Source of the DNA: Isoptericola sediminis
GTDB taxonomy: Bacteria > Actinomycetota > Actinomycetes > Actinomycetales > Cellulomonadaceae
NCBI RefSeq assembly: GCF_013085345.1
Contig: NZ_JABFAJ010000024.1
Location: 372,001 to 436,000, forward strand
DNA length: 64,000 bases
Direction: 5' to 3'
In this document: in pieces, positions 35,405-45,727 of the stretch
How positions within the stretch are numbered: position 1 is the first letter of the stretch
Layout of the letters: the number at the start of each line of letters is the position of its first letter
Position numbers and translations under genes: made by a program
Notes under the pieces: generated by a model
Seen by the model: only the letters and a program-made list of their open reading frames with translations
The model's database searches: none
What the model was told of the DNA's origin: nothing

Positions 35405-36769
35405 ATGGCTCGCGTCACCCCTCTCTCCGGTTTCCCCGAATGGCTCCCCGACGGTCGCGTGGTGGAGCAGCACGTGCTGGACGTGCTGCGCCGCACCTTC
35501 GAGCTGCACGGGTTCGCGGGGATCGAGACCCGCGCGGTGGAGCCGCTCGACCAGCTGCTGCGCAAGGGCGAGACGTCGAAGGAGGTGTACGTCCTGCGCC
35601 GCCTCCAGGAGGAGGGTGAGGACGCCTCCGCGGACGGTGGACGTGGCGAGAAGCAGCTCGGGCTGCACTTCGACCTGACGGTCCCGTTCGCCCGGTACGT
35701 GCTGGAGAACGCGGGACGTCTCGCCTTCCCGTTCAAGCGCTACCAGATCCAGAAGGTCTGGCGTGGTGAACGGCCGCAGGAGGGCCGGTTCCGGGAGTTC
35801 GTCCAGGCCGACATCGACGTGGTCGGCGCGGGCGAGCTGCCCTATCACTACGAGGTCGAGGTGCCGCTGGTCATGGCCGAGGCGCTCGGCGCCCTGCGCG
35901 AGGTCGGGCTGCCGCCCGTGCGGGTCCTGGTCAACAACCGCAAGGTGGCCGAGGGGTTCTACCGCGGGCTGGGCCTGAGCGACGTCGAGGGCGTGCTGCG
36001 CCAGATCGACAAGCTCGACAAGATCGGCGTGGAGAAGGTCGCCGAGCTGCTCGTCGCCGAGCAGGGCGCGACGGCCGAGCAGGCCGCCGCCTGCCTCGAC
36101 CTGGCGGCGATCCACGGCAGCGACACGACCGTGGTCGACGACGTGCGCAAGCTCGCGGCGCGGTACGACGCCGCCACGGACCTGTTGGAGACCGGCCTGG
36201 CCGAGCTCGGCGCGCTGATCGAGGCGGCGGGTGCCCGCGCTCCGGGCGTCGTGGTGGCCGACCTCAGGATCGCCCGCGGCCTCGACTACTACACGGGGTC
36301 CGTCTACGAGACCCTGCTGGTCGGCCACGAGCAGCTCGGTTCGATCTGCTCCGGCGGCCGTTACGACACGCTCGCGTCCGACGGCAAGAACACCTACCCC
36401 GGCGTCGGGCTGTCCGTGGGGGTCTCCCGGCTCGTCTCGCGGCTGCTCTCCGCCGGACTCATGACCGCAACGCGCGGGGTGCCGACCGCCGTGCTGGTCG
36501 CCGTGACCGACGAGGACCACCGTGCGCAGTCCGACGCCGTGGCCGCGGCCCTGCGGGCCCGCGGCATCCCCACCGACGTGGCGCCGTCCGCGGCGAAGTT
36601 CGGCAAGCAGATCAAGGTCGCCGACCGTCGGGGGATCCCGTTCGTCTGGTTCCCGGGCGAGGAGCACCAGGTCAAGGACATCCGCTCCGGCGAGCAGGTC
36701 GGGGCGGACCCGACGACCTGGGCGCCGCCCGCCGAGGACCTGCACCCCCGGGTCGTCCCGGGCGAGTGA
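35405..36769 (+). CDS. hisS: Histidine--tRNA ligase
   Basis: 454 aa class II synthetase. Motif 2 PFKRYQIQKVWRGERPQEGRFREF, the His-specific RIARGLDYYTGSVYE and SICSGGRYDTLA, and an anticodon-binding domain from about residue 360. A 15-residue acidic insertion (GEDASADGGRGE) sits before LHFDLTVPFARY. ATG 35405 has GAAGAT (35392-35397) 7 nt upstream, a weak leaderless-type -10. Confidence 0.96.
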   Translation: MARVTPLSGFPEWLPDGRVVEQHVLDVLRRTFELHGFAGIETRAVEPLDQLLRKGETSKEVYVLRRLQEEGEDASADGGRGEKQLGLHFDLTVPFARYVLENAGRLAFPFKRYQIQKVWRGERPQEGRFREFVQADIDVVGAGELPYHYEVEVPLVMAEALGALREVGLPPVRVLVNNRKVAEGFYRGLGLSDVEGVLRQIDKLDKIGVEKVAELLVAEQGATAEQAAACLDLAAIHGSDTTVVDDVRKLAARYDAATDLLETGLAELGALIEAAGARAPGVVVADLRIARGLDYYTGSVYETLLVGHEQLGSICSGGRYDTLASDGKNTYPGVGLSVGVSRLVSRLLSAGLMTATRGVPTAVLVAVTDEDHRAQSDAVAAALRARGIPTDVAPSAAKFGKQIKVADRRGIPFVWFPGEEHQVKDIRSGEQVGADPTTWAPPAEDLHPRVVPGE

Positions 36770-36799
36770 GGCTCCGCCCCTGCGGGTGACCCGCGTCCC

Positions 36800-36828
36800 T
36801 TGACCCGTCGTCGAACACATGTTCGACT
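36800..36828 (+). promoter_or_regulatory. LexA (SOS) box inside a leaderless promoter
   Basis: TCGAACACATGTTCGA (36811-36826) is a perfect actinobacterial LexA consensus TCGAAC-N4-GTTCGA. It fills the spacer and half of the -10 of a promoter with -35 TTGACC (36800-36805), a 17-nt spacer and -10 TCGACT (36823-36828). Transcription would then start at the GTG codon (36835). Confidence 0.75.
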
Positions 36829-36834
36829 ACGGGG

Positions 36835-38976
36835 GTGCGATGGGACGGGCAGGCGACGACGGCCGACGACGGGGCGCTGCCCGGTCTGGAACGGCCGGGG
36901 CTGGCCCGGCTCGGCCTCGTGCGCAGCACGCGCACCCCGGAGTTCGCCGGCATCACCTTCCACGAGGTGATGGCCAAGAGTGCGCTGTCCAAGGTGCCCG
37001 CCGCCTCGCGCATGCCGTTCCGGTGGACGGTCAACCCGTACCGGGGCTGCTCTCACGCGTGCACCTACTGCGTCTCTCCGTCCACGCTCGTCCTGATGGC
37101 GGACGGCACGCAGAAGCCGATCGGCCAGGTGTCGGTCGGTGACCGGATCGTCGGCACGCGCCGCCAGGGGACCTACCGACGGTTCGTCGAGACCACGGTG
37201 CTGGCGCGATGGACGTCGGTGAAACCCGCCTACCGGGTGATCCTGCGCGACGGCACCGAGATCGTGGCGAGCGCCGAGCACCGGTTCCTGGCCCGCGGTC
37301 GTGGATGGAAGCACGTCGCCGCCGGGCCACCGGGCACGCAGCGCCCGCACCTCACGACGAACGACTCCTTGATGGGGTTCGGTACCGGCCGGCCGGAAGA
37401 CGGCACAGGCAGTACCGAGTCGCGCGACTACCGGCTCGGTTACCTCACCGGGATGATCCGCGGCGACGGCATGATCTTCGAGAAGACCTACGCGAGGACA
37501 TCGCGGGGCGGTGCCCGCGTGTGCATGTTCCGCCTCGCCCTGGCCGACCGGGAGGGTCTCGACCGGACCGCCCGGTACTTGGCCCTCGACGGGATCGTCA
37601 CGAGACGTCGTCCGTTCGTGACCGCGACGGAGACACGTCGCGCCATGAGCGCACTGCACACCGCGCGGTCGGCGGACGTCGATGCGATCAGAAGGCTGAT
37701 CGAGTGGCCGGCGGTGCCGAGCGCGGAATGGTCGAGGGGCTTTCTGTCAGGGATCTTCGACGCTGAGGGTTCATGCTCCCGGGGGATCGTGAGGATCGCC
37801 AACAAGGACGAGGCGATCCTGTCCCAGGTGGCCGATTCCCTCCGGCGGTTCGCCCTGGACCACACGCTCGAGCCTCCAGGACCGAACGGCGTGGCGCGCG
37901 TGCGTGTGCGAGGCGGTCTCGCGGCGCGGGAACGGTTCTTCCACCTCGTCCGGCCCGCGATCGTCCGCAAGCTCTCCGTGACGGGTATGGCGCTGAAGAC
38001 CTCGGTGGACCTCGGTGTCGTGATGGTCGAGGCCTGTGGCTTCGACCAGGAGATGGTTGACATCACGACAGGAACAGGCGACTTCGTGGCCAACGGTGTG
38101 GTCGCCCACAACTGCTTTGCTCGCCCGACGCACGAGTACCTCGACCTGGACGCGGGGACCGACTTCGACTCCCAGGTCGTGGTGAAGACGAACGTCGACC
38201 AGGTGCTGCGCGCCGAGCTGGCCCGGCCCTCCTGGCGGCGCGAGCCGGTCGCGCTCGGCACGAACACCGACCCGTACCAGCGCGCCGAGGGGCGCTACCG
38301 GCTCATGCCCGGGATCATCTCGGCGCTCGCTGACTCGCGGACGCCGTTCTCGATCCTCACCAAGGGCACGCTGCTGCGCCGCGACCTGCCGCTGATCGCC
38401 GACGCCGCCACGCACGTCGACGTCGGTCTCGGTGTCTCGCTGTCGTTCGTCGACGCCGAGCTCCAGCAGGCCGTCGAACCCGGCACACCGACGCCGAAGG
38501 CCCGGCTGGACCTCGTCCGCACGATCCGTGCCGCGGGCCTGCCGTGCGGCGTCATGGTCGCCCCGGTGCTGCCGTGGCTGACGGACTCCACGGACCACCT
38601 CACGCGGCTGCTCGACGCGATCGCCGACGCGGGCGCGACGGGCGTGACGGTCGTCCCGCTGCGGCTCAAGCCCGGCGTGCGGGAGTGGTACCTGCAGTGG
38701 CTCGCCCGGGAGCACCCCGACAGGGTGGCGGGCTACCGGCGCGTCTTCGCCCGGGGTGCCGACGCGCACGACGGGTACCGGGACTGGCTCTGGCAGCGGG
38801 TGCGGCCCCTGCTGGAGGAGCGGGGGTTCGCGGGGTCCGCCCACCGGGCCGCCTCCGGCGCCACCGGCCGCTACGACGACGACCTGCGCCCCCACGACGA
38901 CGCCGACTACCCGGCCGGGTCGATGGTCGCCGCTGCTCCCGGCGCGCCGGCGGAGCGGTCGGCGACCCTGTTCTGA
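36835..38976 (+). CDS. Rv2578c-family radical SAM protein containing an intein
   Basis: 713 aa precursor; spliced product 365 aa. The host part is a radical SAM enzyme of the Rv2578c family (FHEVMAKSALSKVP, NPYRGCSHACTY, then FARPTHEYLDLDAG, TDPYQRAEGRYRLMPGII, GVSLSFVD and LKPGVREWYLQWL). The 4Fe-4S motif C-x3-C-x2-C is C72, C76 and, after splicing, the Cys following the intein (residue 427). The GTG 36835 start matches the family N-terminus (RWDGQA). Reaction unknown. SOS control and position between hisS and aspS match Rv2578c as I recall it. Confidence 0.92.
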   Translation: MRWDGQATTADDGALPGLERPGLARLGLVRSTRTPEFAGITFHEVMAKSALSKVPAASRMPFRWTVNPYRGCSHACTYCVSPSTLVLMADGTQKPIGQVSVGDRIVGTRRQGTYRRFVETTVLARWTSVKPAYRVILRDGTEIVASAEHRFLARGRGWKHVAAGPPGTQRPHLTTNDSLMGFGTGRPEDGTGSTESRDYRLGYLTGMIRGDGMIFEKTYARTSRGGARVCMFRLALADREGLDRTARYLALDGIVTRRRPFVTATETRRAMSALHTARSADVDAIRRLIEWPAVPSAEWSRGFLSGIFDAEGSCSRGIVRIANKDEAILSQVADSLRRFALDHTLEPPGPNGVARVRVRGGLAARERFFHLVRPAIVRKLSVTGMALKTSVDLGVVMVEACGFDQEMVDITTGTGDFVANGVVAHNCFARPTHEYLDLDAGTDFDSQVVVKTNVDQVLRAELARPSWRREPVALGTNTDPYQRAEGRYRLMPGIISALADSRTPFSILTKGTLLRRDLPLIADAATHVDVGLGVSLSFVDAELQQAVEPGTPTPKARLDLVRTIRAAGLPCGVMVAPVLPWLTDSTDHLTRLLDAIADAGATGVTVVPLRLKPGVREWYLQWLAREHPDRVAGYRRVFARGADAHDGYRDWLWQRVRPLLEERGFAGSAHRAASGATGRYDDDLRPHDDADYPAGSMVAAAPGAPAERSATLF
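37069..38112 (+). mobile_element. Intein with LAGLIDADG-type homing endonuclease, inserted in the radical SAM motif
   Basis: 348 residues (79-426 of the precursor). Block A begins CVSPSTLVLMADGTQKPIG (Cys1). Block B is VASAEHRF. Two dodecapeptide motifs, LGYLTGMIRGDG and FLSGIFDAEG, with Asp residues at the acidic positions, indicate a DOD endonuclease. Blocks F/G are VDITTGTGDFVANGVVAHN followed by Cys+1. All residues needed for class 1 splicing are present. Base composition is patchy: 37741-37800 counts 60% GC by hand against about 73% for the flanks. Confidence 0.92.
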
Positions 38977-39007
38977 TGGTGACCGCGGCCGTGACCGTGC
39001 GCGAGCG

Positions 39008-40411
39008 TCAGTCGAAGAAGTCGCCCAGGTCGCCGATGTCGTCGAGGATCCCGCCGAGCACCATGCCGCCCAGCACCGCGCCGAAGACGTCCGAGCCGGA
39101 CCGGCCGCGGGGCAGTCCCATCCCCTGGCCGTAGCCGCCCTGGCCGTAGCCGCCGTGCCCGTGGTGGGCCCGCAGGTCCCGCTGGGCGAGCGTCGCCGCC
39201 TCCGCCCCCAGCGAGGCCGCGCGCCGTGCCCGGGTCACGGCCTGCTCCGCGTCGGCGGCGTCCCGGGCCGCCGCGAGCTCGCGCTCCGCCTCGGCCAGCC
39301 GGGTCCGCGCGTCCGGACCGACGGGTGCCCGGTAGTCGTCGACGACGCCGCGGGCGGCGGCGATCTGCCGTTCGGCGTCCTGGATCGCGGGGCCGCGGGC
39401 CGCCTCGGCACGCCGTGCCTGCGCGGCGCGCTCCTCGTGCTCGCGCACCGCGTCGTCCAACCCCTGGGCGGCCCCGCGCAGGCGCGTCAGCGCACCCACG
39501 GGGTCCGACGGCTGGCCCGCGGCAGGGACGGCCGCCAGCGCCGCCTCGAGGGCGCGGACCGCCTCGTCGACGGCCCCGGTGCGCTGCGGGAGGGCGCGCG
39601 CCTGCGCCAGCTCCTCGCGGCACTCGGCCACGACCGCGCCGAGCGCGGCCTCGGCACGCAGCACCTCGTGCTCGAAGTCGTCGACGGCCGCCAGCAGGCC
39701 CTCGGCGCGGCGCACCGACTCCTCCGCGGCACGCGCGGTCGTGGCGGCCTCGTCCTTGCGGCCCGCCGCCAGCCGCTTGCGCGCGGCCGTCACGCCGCGC
39801 CGCGCGAAGTCGAGCAGCCGCTCGGCCTGCTCGGGGTTGTCCGCCACGGGGCGCAGCGCCTGCTCGGTGTACTGCCCGCGCAGCCGCTCGACGTCCTCGC
39901 GGGCCGCGGACACCGCGTCGGCGAGGGAGTCGGCACGGGTCGCGGTCTGCTCCAGGAGGTCCGGCGTCGCGCGCACCGCGGAGCGACGCTCGGCCAGGGC
40001 CCGCTCGACGTCGTCCAGCAGCGTCTCGGCCTCGGCGCACGCCGCGACGATGCGCCCGGACCAGGTGTGCCGCTCGGCGTCGGTGTCCGGGATCTCGTCG
40101 TGCAGCAGCTGGTTGAGGTGGAACGCCTCGCCGAGGTGCGCGCGCGCCCGCTGCAGCGTCGGGCCGAACTCGTCCCCGACGCCGTCGCCCACCTCGGCCA
40201 CGGCGAAGGAGAGCTCGTCCTCGGCCAGGCGGGCGCGCTCGTCGGTGCGCACGAGCACCTGGCCGGCGTCCTGGGTGCGGCGCCGCAGCTGTTCGTCCTG
40301 CCGCCGGCGTCGTTCCGTTCGACGGCGCCTCGCCCACCAGACGACGGCCGTGACGACGACGAGGGCCACCACCAGGCCCGTCACCCACCCGATGATCTGC
40401 CCTGCTGCCAT
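39008..40411 (-). CDS. Membrane-anchored coiled-coil protein (TPM-tail-like)
   Basis: 467 aa. N-terminal span (IIGWVTGLVVALVVVTAVVWW), then about 380 residues of Ala/Glu/Arg-rich coiled coil, and a Gly/His-rich end (HHGHGGYGQGGYGQGMG) finishing GDLGDFFD. It resembles the coiled-coil and tail of actinobacterial TPM-domain proteins but has no TPM domain. ATG 40411 has -10 TACGAT (40423-40418) 6 nt upstream. Possibly a PspA-like or scaffold protein; function not assigned. Confidence 0.8.
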   Translation of the reverse strand: MAAGQIIGWVTGLVVALVVVTAVVWWARRRRTERRRRQDEQLRRRTQDAGQVLVRTDERARLAEDELSFAVAEVGDGVGDEFGPTLQRARAHLGEAFHLNQLLHDEIPDTDAERHTWSGRIVAACAEAETLLDDVERALAERRSAVRATPDLLEQTATRADSLADAVSAAREDVERLRGQYTEQALRPVADNPEQAERLLDFARRGVTAARKRLAAGRKDEAATTARAAEESVRRAEGLLAAVDDFEHEVLRAEAALGAVVAECREELAQARALPQRTGAVDEAVRALEAALAAVPAAGQPSDPVGALTRLRGAAQGLDDAVREHEERAAQARRAEAARGPAIQDAERQIAAARGVVDDYRAPVGPDARTRLAEAERELAAARDAADAEQAVTRARRAASLGAEAATLAQRDLRAHHGHGGYGQGGYGQGMGLPRGRSGSDVFGAVLGGMVLGGILDDIGDLGDFFD

Positions 40412-40473
40412 GCAGGCATCGTAGGGCCACCCGACGGCGCGCCCGACGCACGGGGATGTGTCATGGTGCTGCG

Positions 40474-41538
40474 ATGCCGCGACGAATCTTCCTGCACGTC
40501 GGTGCCCCGAAGTCGGGCACGACCTCCCTGCAGTCCCGGCTCCTGCTCAACGAGCGAGCCCTGCGGCGCCACGGCCTGACCTACCCGCTGGGTCCGCTCC
40601 GCGACCCCGAGATCCACTACCGGGCGGCCCTGGACGTCACCGGCAAGGACCACGGGCTGGACCCGCGCACGCTGCGGGACGCCTGGCCGAGGCTCCGGCG
40701 CGCCGTGCGACGGTCCCGCGGGGACGTCGTCGTGAGCCACGAGATCTTCTCCTCGGCGTCCGAGGAGCAGGCCCGACGCGTCCTGGAGGACCTGAGCGGG
40801 ACCGGGGACGAGGTGCACGTGGTGGTCACGGCACGCGACCTCGCCCGGGAGCTGGCGAGCGGCTGGCAGGAGATGGTCAAGTTCGGCAGCACGAGGTCCT
40901 TCGCGGCGTACATGCGTCGTGCGCGCGAGAACCGCCTCGGGTTCATGGCGTCGTTCGACGTCCCCCGGCTGCTGACCGTCTGGGGTGCGGACCTGCCCGC
41001 CGACCGGCTCCACGTGGTGACGGCACCGGCGGCGGGGTCACCGGACGTGCTCTGGCGCAGGTTCCTCGACGCCCTGGGAGTCCCGGCCGACGTCGCACCG
41101 CGCGAGGCGGCCCGCGTGAACGAGTCGATCGGCGTCGCGCAGGCCCGGCTGCTGCGGCGGCTGAACCGGGAGCTCGGTGATGACGCCCGACGGGGAGGGG
41201 CCGCCTCGCCCCTCATCGAGTCCGTCGTCGTGCCCGGCATGGGATCAAGACCGGCCGCCCGGATCACGATCGGGCCGCACGACCACCCGTGGGTGGTCGA
41301 ACGCACCGAGCGCTGGACCCGGTGGCTGCGGGACCGCGGGGTCCGGGTGCACGGTGACCTCGACGACCTGATGCCCCAGCCGCCCGCGCCCCGCTGGGTC
41401 GACCCCGACCGGCGGATGCCTCGCCAGGTCGCCGACGCGGCGGTCGCCACCGTGGCGGACCTGCTCGTCGAGCTGCAGGCCCGGCCGTCGTCGCAGGTGA
41501 CCCGGGCCCGGCGGGCCCTTCGGCGCCTGCGCGGCTGA
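40474..41538 (+). CDS. Sulfotransferase-like protein
   Basis: 354 aa. PAPS 5'-phosphosulfate loop FLHVGAPKSGTTSLQSRLL at the N-terminus; a 3'-phosphate-like region around VVVTARDLARELASGWQEM. The rest is divergent. ATG 40474 has CATGGT (40462-40467) 6 nt upstream. Divergent from the coiled-coil gene, 62 nt apart. Substrate unknown. Confidence 0.8.
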   Translation: MPRRIFLHVGAPKSGTTSLQSRLLLNERALRRHGLTYPLGPLRDPEIHYRAALDVTGKDHGLDPRTLRDAWPRLRRAVRRSRGDVVVSHEIFSSASEEQARRVLEDLSGTGDEVHVVVTARDLARELASGWQEMVKFGSTRSFAAYMRRARENRLGFMASFDVPRLLTVWGADLPADRLHVVTAPAAGSPDVLWRRFLDALGVPADVAPREAARVNESIGVAQARLLRRLNRELGDDARRGGAASPLIESVVVPGMGSRPAARITIGPHDHPWVVERTERWTRWLRDRGVRVHGDLDDLMPQPPAPRWVDPDRRMPRQVADAAVATVADLLVELQARPSSQVTRARRALRRLRG

Positions 41539-41550
41539 ACCGGGGGCCGC

Positions 41551-42024
41551 TCAGCCCTCGTCGGCGAGCCGCGGCGGGAACCCGCCCGTCGCGATCGGGC
41601 CCCACCGCTCCACGGTGATCCGGATCACCGACTTGTCCTGCTTCGCCATCGCCTCGCGGTACTCGTCCCAGTCCGGGTGCTCCTTGCCGGCCGCTGCCCG
41701 GAAGTACTCCACCAGCGGCTCCAGGGCCTCGGGCATGTCGAGGACCTCCGCCGTGCCGTCCACCTGCACCCAGGCGTCGCCGAAGTCGTCGCTCTGGGCC
41801 ATGAACGACACCTGCGGGCGCTTGCGCAGGTTGACCGCCTTCGCGCGCTCCGGGTAGGTCGAGACCACGACGCGGCCCGCCGGGTCGACGCCGAAGGCCA
41901 CCGGGCTGAGCTGCGGACGCCCGTCGTCGCGGGTGGTGACGAGCACCCCGTGGTGACGGGACCGCAGGAACTCGGTCAGCTCCTCGCGACCCACGGTGGT
42001 GTTCGTCGCAATCTGGCGGGCCAT
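41551..42024 (-). CDS. PPOX-class F420-dependent oxidoreductase (Rv1155-like)
   Basis: 157 aa split-barrel flavin/F420 protein. Seen: [47 protein letters not shown], and a C-terminal [18 protein letters not shown]. The Lys/Arg stretch [14 protein letters not shown] is the F420-binding side in this group. Shine-Dalgarno GAGGAGAG before ATG 42024. Confidence 0.9.
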   Translation of the reverse strand: MARQIATNTTVGREELTEFLRSRHHGVLVTTRDDGRPQLSPVAFGVDPAGRVVVSTYPERAKAVNLRKRPQVSFMAQSDDFGDAWVQVDGTAEVLDMPEALEPLVEYFRAAAGKEHPDWDEYREAMAKQDKSVIRITVERWGPIATGGFPPRLADEG

Positions 42025-42059
42025 CGATCTCTCCTCGCAGTCCGGGGCGGTTGCCCCCG

Positions 42060-42065
42060 TAGGAT
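42060..42065 (+). promoter_or_regulatory. Candidate -10 of aspS
   Basis: TAGGAT, giving a leader of about 73 nt before the GTG start; divergent from the PPOX gene. Confidence 0.4.
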
Positions 42066-42144
42066 GTCACGGGCGTCGCGTGCGCCCCACTCCGTCGGCG
42101 GACCCGACGGTGAGACTCCCGACATCGTGCGAAAGGAACCTTCC

Positions 42145-43926
42145 GTGCTCCGCACCCACACGGCCGGCTCGTTGCGAGCCGAGCACATCGGCCAGACCGT
42201 CATCCTCACGGGCTGGGTCGATCGCCGCCGTGATCACGGAGGAGTGGCCTTCATCGACCTGCGCGACGCCTCCGGCATCGCCCAGGTCGTCATCCGGGAC
42301 GAGGAGGTCGCCCACCCGCTGCGCTCCGAGTTCGTGCTGCGCGTCACCGGCGAGGTCTCCCGGCGCCCCGAGGGCAACGCCAACGCGAACCTCGCGACCG
42401 GGGACATCGAGGTCATCGCCACCGAGGTCGAGGTGCTCAACACCTCCGAGGCGCTGCCCTTCCAGGTCTCCACCGCGCTCGCGGACACCGAGACCATCGG
42501 TGAGGAGGCCCGGCTCAAGCACCGCTACCTGGACCTGCGCCGCCCGGCGCCGGCGCACGCCATGCGGCTGCGGGCCAAGGTCAACGCCGCGGCGCGGCGC
42601 GTGCTGGACTCGCACGAGTTCGTCGAGGTCGAGACGCCCACGCTGACCCGCTCCACGCCCGAGGGTGCGCGGGACTTCCTCGTCCCGGCCCGGCTCTCGC
42701 CCGGCTCCTGGTACGCGCTGCCCCAGTCGCCGCAGCTGTTCAAGCAGCTCCTCATGGTCGGCGGCCTGGAGCGCTACTACCAGATCGCGCGCTGCTACCG
42801 CGACGAGGACTTCCGGGCCGACCGGCAGCCCGAGTTCACCCAGCTCGACGTCGAGATGAGCTTCGTCGAGCAGGACGACGTCATCGCGCTGACCGAGGAG
42901 CTGCTCGCCGAGATCTGGCAGCTCGTCGACGTCGAGGTGCCCCGTCCGTTCGAGCGGATCACCTTCGCCGACGCCATGCGCCTGTACGGCACGGACAAGC
43001 CCGACCTGCGGTTCGGCAACCCGCTCGTCGAGCTCACCGAGTACTTCGCCGACACCTCGTTCCGGGTGTTCCAGAACGAGTACGTCGGCGCCGTCGTCAT
43101 GCCCGGCGGGGCCTCGCAGCCGCGCCGGCAGTTCGACGCCTGGCAGGACTGGGCCAAGCAGCGCGGCGCCAAGGGCCTCGCCTACGTCACCTTCGTCGAG
43201 GACGGCACGCTCGGCGGCCCGGTCGCCAAGAACCTCTCCGACGCGGAGCGCGCCGGGCTCGCCGAGGCCACCGGTGCGCAGCCCGGTGACGCTGTGTTCT
43301 TCGCGGCCGGTCGCACCACGGACTCCCGCGCCCTGCTGGGCGCCGCCCGCGTGGAGATCGCCGAGCGCACCGGCCAGATCGACCACGACGCCTGGTCGTT
43401 CGTGTGGGTCGTGGACGCGCCGCTGTTCAAGCCGGCGGGAGAGGCCGCCGACGACGGGGACGTGGCGCTCGGCACGTCGGCGTGGACCGCCCTGCACCAC
43501 GCCTTCACCTCCCCGAAGCCGGAGTGGCTCGACACGTTCGAGTCCGACCCGGGCAACGCGCTCGCCTACGCCTACGACATCGTCTGCAACGGCAACGAGA
43601 TCGGTGGCGGGTCGATCCGTATCCATCGCCGGGACGTGCAGGAGCGCATCTTCGAGGTCATGGGCATCGGTCACGAGGAGGCCGAGGAGAAGTTCGGCTT
43701 CCTGCTGGACGCCTTCAAGTTCGGCGCCCCGCCGCACGGCGGCATCGCCTTCGGCTGGGACCGGATCGTCGCGCTGCTGACGCAGTCGCCGTCCATCCGC
43801 GACGTCATCGCCTTCCCGAAGTCCGGCGGCGGCTACGACCCGCTGACCGACGCACCGGCACCGATCACCGCGGAGCAGCGCCAGGAGGCCGGCGTGGACG
43901 CCGAGCCCGAGGGCGACGGGGCCTGA
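42145..43926 (+). CDS. aspS: Aspartate--tRNA ligase
   Basis: 593 aa bacterial-type. OB anticodon domain ([23 protein letters not shown]), class II core ([59 protein letters not shown]), the bacterial GAD insertion at about 290-400, and motif 3 [16 protein letters not shown] 42145 after GAAAGGA. Whether it is discriminating or also charges tRNA-Asn cannot be told here. Confidence 0.97.
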   Translation: MLRTHTAGSLRAEHIGQTVILTGWVDRRRDHGGVAFIDLRDASGIAQVVIRDEEVAHPLRSEFVLRVTGEVSRRPEGNANANLATGDIEVIATEVEVLNTSEALPFQVSTALADTETIGEEARLKHRYLDLRRPAPAHAMRLRAKVNAAARRVLDSHEFVEVETPTLTRSTPEGARDFLVPARLSPGSWYALPQSPQLFKQLLMVGGLERYYQIARCYRDEDFRADRQPEFTQLDVEMSFVEQDDVIALTEELLAEIWQLVDVEVPRPFERITFADAMRLYGTDKPDLRFGNPLVELTEYFADTSFRVFQNEYVGAVVMPGGASQPRRQFDAWQDWAKQRGAKGLAYVTFVEDGTLGGPVAKNLSDAERAGLAEATGAQPGDAVFFAAGRTTDSRALLGAARVEIAERTGQIDHDAWSFVWVVDAPLFKPAGEAADDGDVALGTSAWTALHHAFTSPKPEWLDTFESDPGNALAYAYDIVCNGNEIGGGSIRIHRRDVQERIFEVMGIGHEEAEEKFGFLLDAFKFGAPPHGGIAFGWDRIVALLTQSPSIRDVIAFPKSGGGYDPLTDAPAPITAEQRQEAGVDAEPEGDGA

Positions 43927-43937
43927 CGCGCCCCGTC
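43915..43937. terminator. Hairpin at the aspS stop
   Basis: GACGGGGC-N7-GCCCCGTC (43915-43922 with 43930-43937), spanning the aspS stop codon and lying between converging aspS and SLC13 genes. Confidence 0.5.
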
Positions 43938-43951
43938 CTGCACGGCCGCCG

Positions 43952-45727
43952 TCAGGCTGGTGCCGGCCACAGGGTCGGCACCAGCACGACGGTGGCCACC
44001 ACCGTCACGAGCGTCAGGATCCATCCCAGGCGCGCGTAGTCGGTGAACCGGTACCCGCCCGGGCCGTAGACCATCATGTTGGTCTGGTAGCCGATGGGGG
44101 ACAGGAACGAGGCGGACGCGGCGACGGCGACCGCGATCGCCGCGCCCCGCGGGTCCAGGCCCGCCGAGGCGGCCGTGCTCACCGCGACCGGCAGCATCAG
44201 CAGCGCCGCGGCGTTGTTCGTCACGAGCTCGGTCAGCACCACGGTCGCCAGCACGAGGCCGAGCAGCACCCCGTAGGGGGCGTAGTCCCCGAACAGTCCC
44301 ACCAGGCCCTGGGCCACGACGTCGGCCAGGCCCGACGCCTCCATGGCGGCGGCGAGCCCGAAGGCGGACGCGATGACGACGATCACCTCGACGTCGATCG
44401 CGCGGCGCGCCTCCAGCGGCGAGAGCACCTTCGAGGCCACCAGCACGATGGCCGCCACCAGCGAACCGTGCAGGATCGGCACCAGGCCGGTGGCGGCGAG
44501 CACCACGACCGCGGCCAGCAGGCCGACCGGGATCCAGCTGCGCGACGCCCGTGACGGCGGGTGCCCGTCCAGGCCGGCCACCAGGAGGAAGTCCGCACGG
44601 TCGCGCCACCGGTCGCGGAAGTCGGGGTCGCTGACCAGGATCAGGGTGTCGCCCAGGCGGATCCGTTCGGTGCCGAGCCGGCTCTCGACGAGCTGGCCGG
44701 AGCGGTGGATCGCCAGCACCGCCGCCTGGTAGGTGGCGCGGAAGCCCACGTCCTTCAGCGTGCGTCCCACCAGCGGCGAGCGGGAGCCGACCACGGCCTC
44801 GTAGTAGCGCACCGAGGGCTCGTCCAGGTCGAGCACGTGCTCCATCTCGGCCGAGCGCAGCCCGCGCATCTCCTGCAGGTTGACCACGCGGTCGATCGGC
44901 CCCACGAAGTGCAGCCGGTTGCCGCCGCGCAGCACGGTCTCGGGACGCACCGGGGCGATGATCGTGTCGCCGCGGTCCACCGACGCCAGGAACAGGCCGG
45001 ACAGGTCGCGCAGCCGGGCCTGCTCGACGGTGCGACCGTCGACCGGGCCGCCCGGCTCGACGATCATCTCGAACGAGAACCGCCGGCCCTCCTGCTCCAT
45101 CTCCGCGCGTGCCGACCGGCGGTCGGGCAGCAGCACGGGCGCCAGGGCGACCAGTGCCACGAACCCGACCAGGGCGATCGGCAGCCCGACCTTGCCGATC
45201 TCGAAGAACCCGATCGGCTCCAGGCCCAGCGTGGACATCTGGCCCGACACGACGAGGTTCGTCGAGGTCCCGATCACCGTGAGCAGCCCGCCCAGGACCG
45301 CGGCGAACGAGACCGGCATGAGGATCTTGGAGACGGCCAGCCGCCGGCGGTTCGCCCACGCGGTCACCTGGGGCACGAGCATCGCCACGATCGGCGTGTT
45401 GTTGAGGAACGCCGAGGCCGCCATCGTCGGGGCCAGCGTGCGCACCAGCGGGCGGCGATAGGCACCGTCCTCGCCCAGGGTGGACTGCATCACCGGGGTC
45501 AGCGCCCCGGTCTTCTCGATCCCGGCCGCCAGCACGTACAGGGCCGCCACCGTGATCGGCGCCGCGTTGGAGAACCCGGAGAACGCGTCCTCGGCGGGCA
45601 CCACCCCGAGGATCATCACGGCCACGGCGCCGGCGAAGACCGTCACGGCGGGGGAGACCCGACCGCGCACGAGCGTCGCCAGCACCGCCAGCACCACGGC
45701 GAGCGTCAGCCAAGCGTCCAGCGTCAC
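43952..45727 (-). CDS. SLC13-family permease with TrkA-C (RCK_C) domains
   Basis: 591 aa. Two sets of about five spans flank a cytoplasmic region (about 205-375) holding two RCK_C domains ([20 protein letters not shown] and [20 protein letters not shown]). The anion-transporter signature [13 protein letters not shown] and the second [17 protein letters not shown] are both present; [10 protein letters not shown] is the Na/substrate loop. Divalent anion:Na+ symport is the family role. GTG 45727; a -10 TAACCT at 45812-45807 would give a 75-nt leader. Confidence 0.9.
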   Translation of the reverse strand: MTLDAWLTLAVVLAVLATLVRGRVSPAVTVFAGAVAVMILGVVPAEDAFSGFSNAAPITVAALYVLAAGIEKTGALTPVMQSTLGEDGAYRRPLVRTLAPTMAASAFLNNTPIVAMLVPQVTAWANRRRLAVSKILMPVSFAAVLGGLLTVIGTSTNLVVSGQMSTLGLEPIGFFEIGKVGLPIALVGFVALVALAPVLLPDRRSARAEMEQEGRRFSFEMIVEPGGPVDGRTVEQARLRDLSGLFLASVDRGDTIIAPVRPETVLRGGNRLHFVGPIDRVVNLQEMRGLRSAEMEHVLDLDEPSVRYYEAVVGSRSPLVGRTLKDVGFRATYQAAVLAIHRSGQLVESRLGTERIRLGDTLILVSDPDFRDRWRDRADFLLVAGLDGHPPSRASRSWIPVGLLAAVVVLAATGLVPILHGSLVAAIVLVASKVLSPLEARRAIDVEVIVVIASAFGLAAAMEASGLADVVAQGLVGLFGDYAPYGVLLGLVLATVVLTELVTNNAAALLMLPVAVSTAASAGLDPRGAAIAVAVAASASFLSPIGYQTNMMVYGPGGYRFTDYARLGWILTLVTVVATVVLVPTLWPAPA

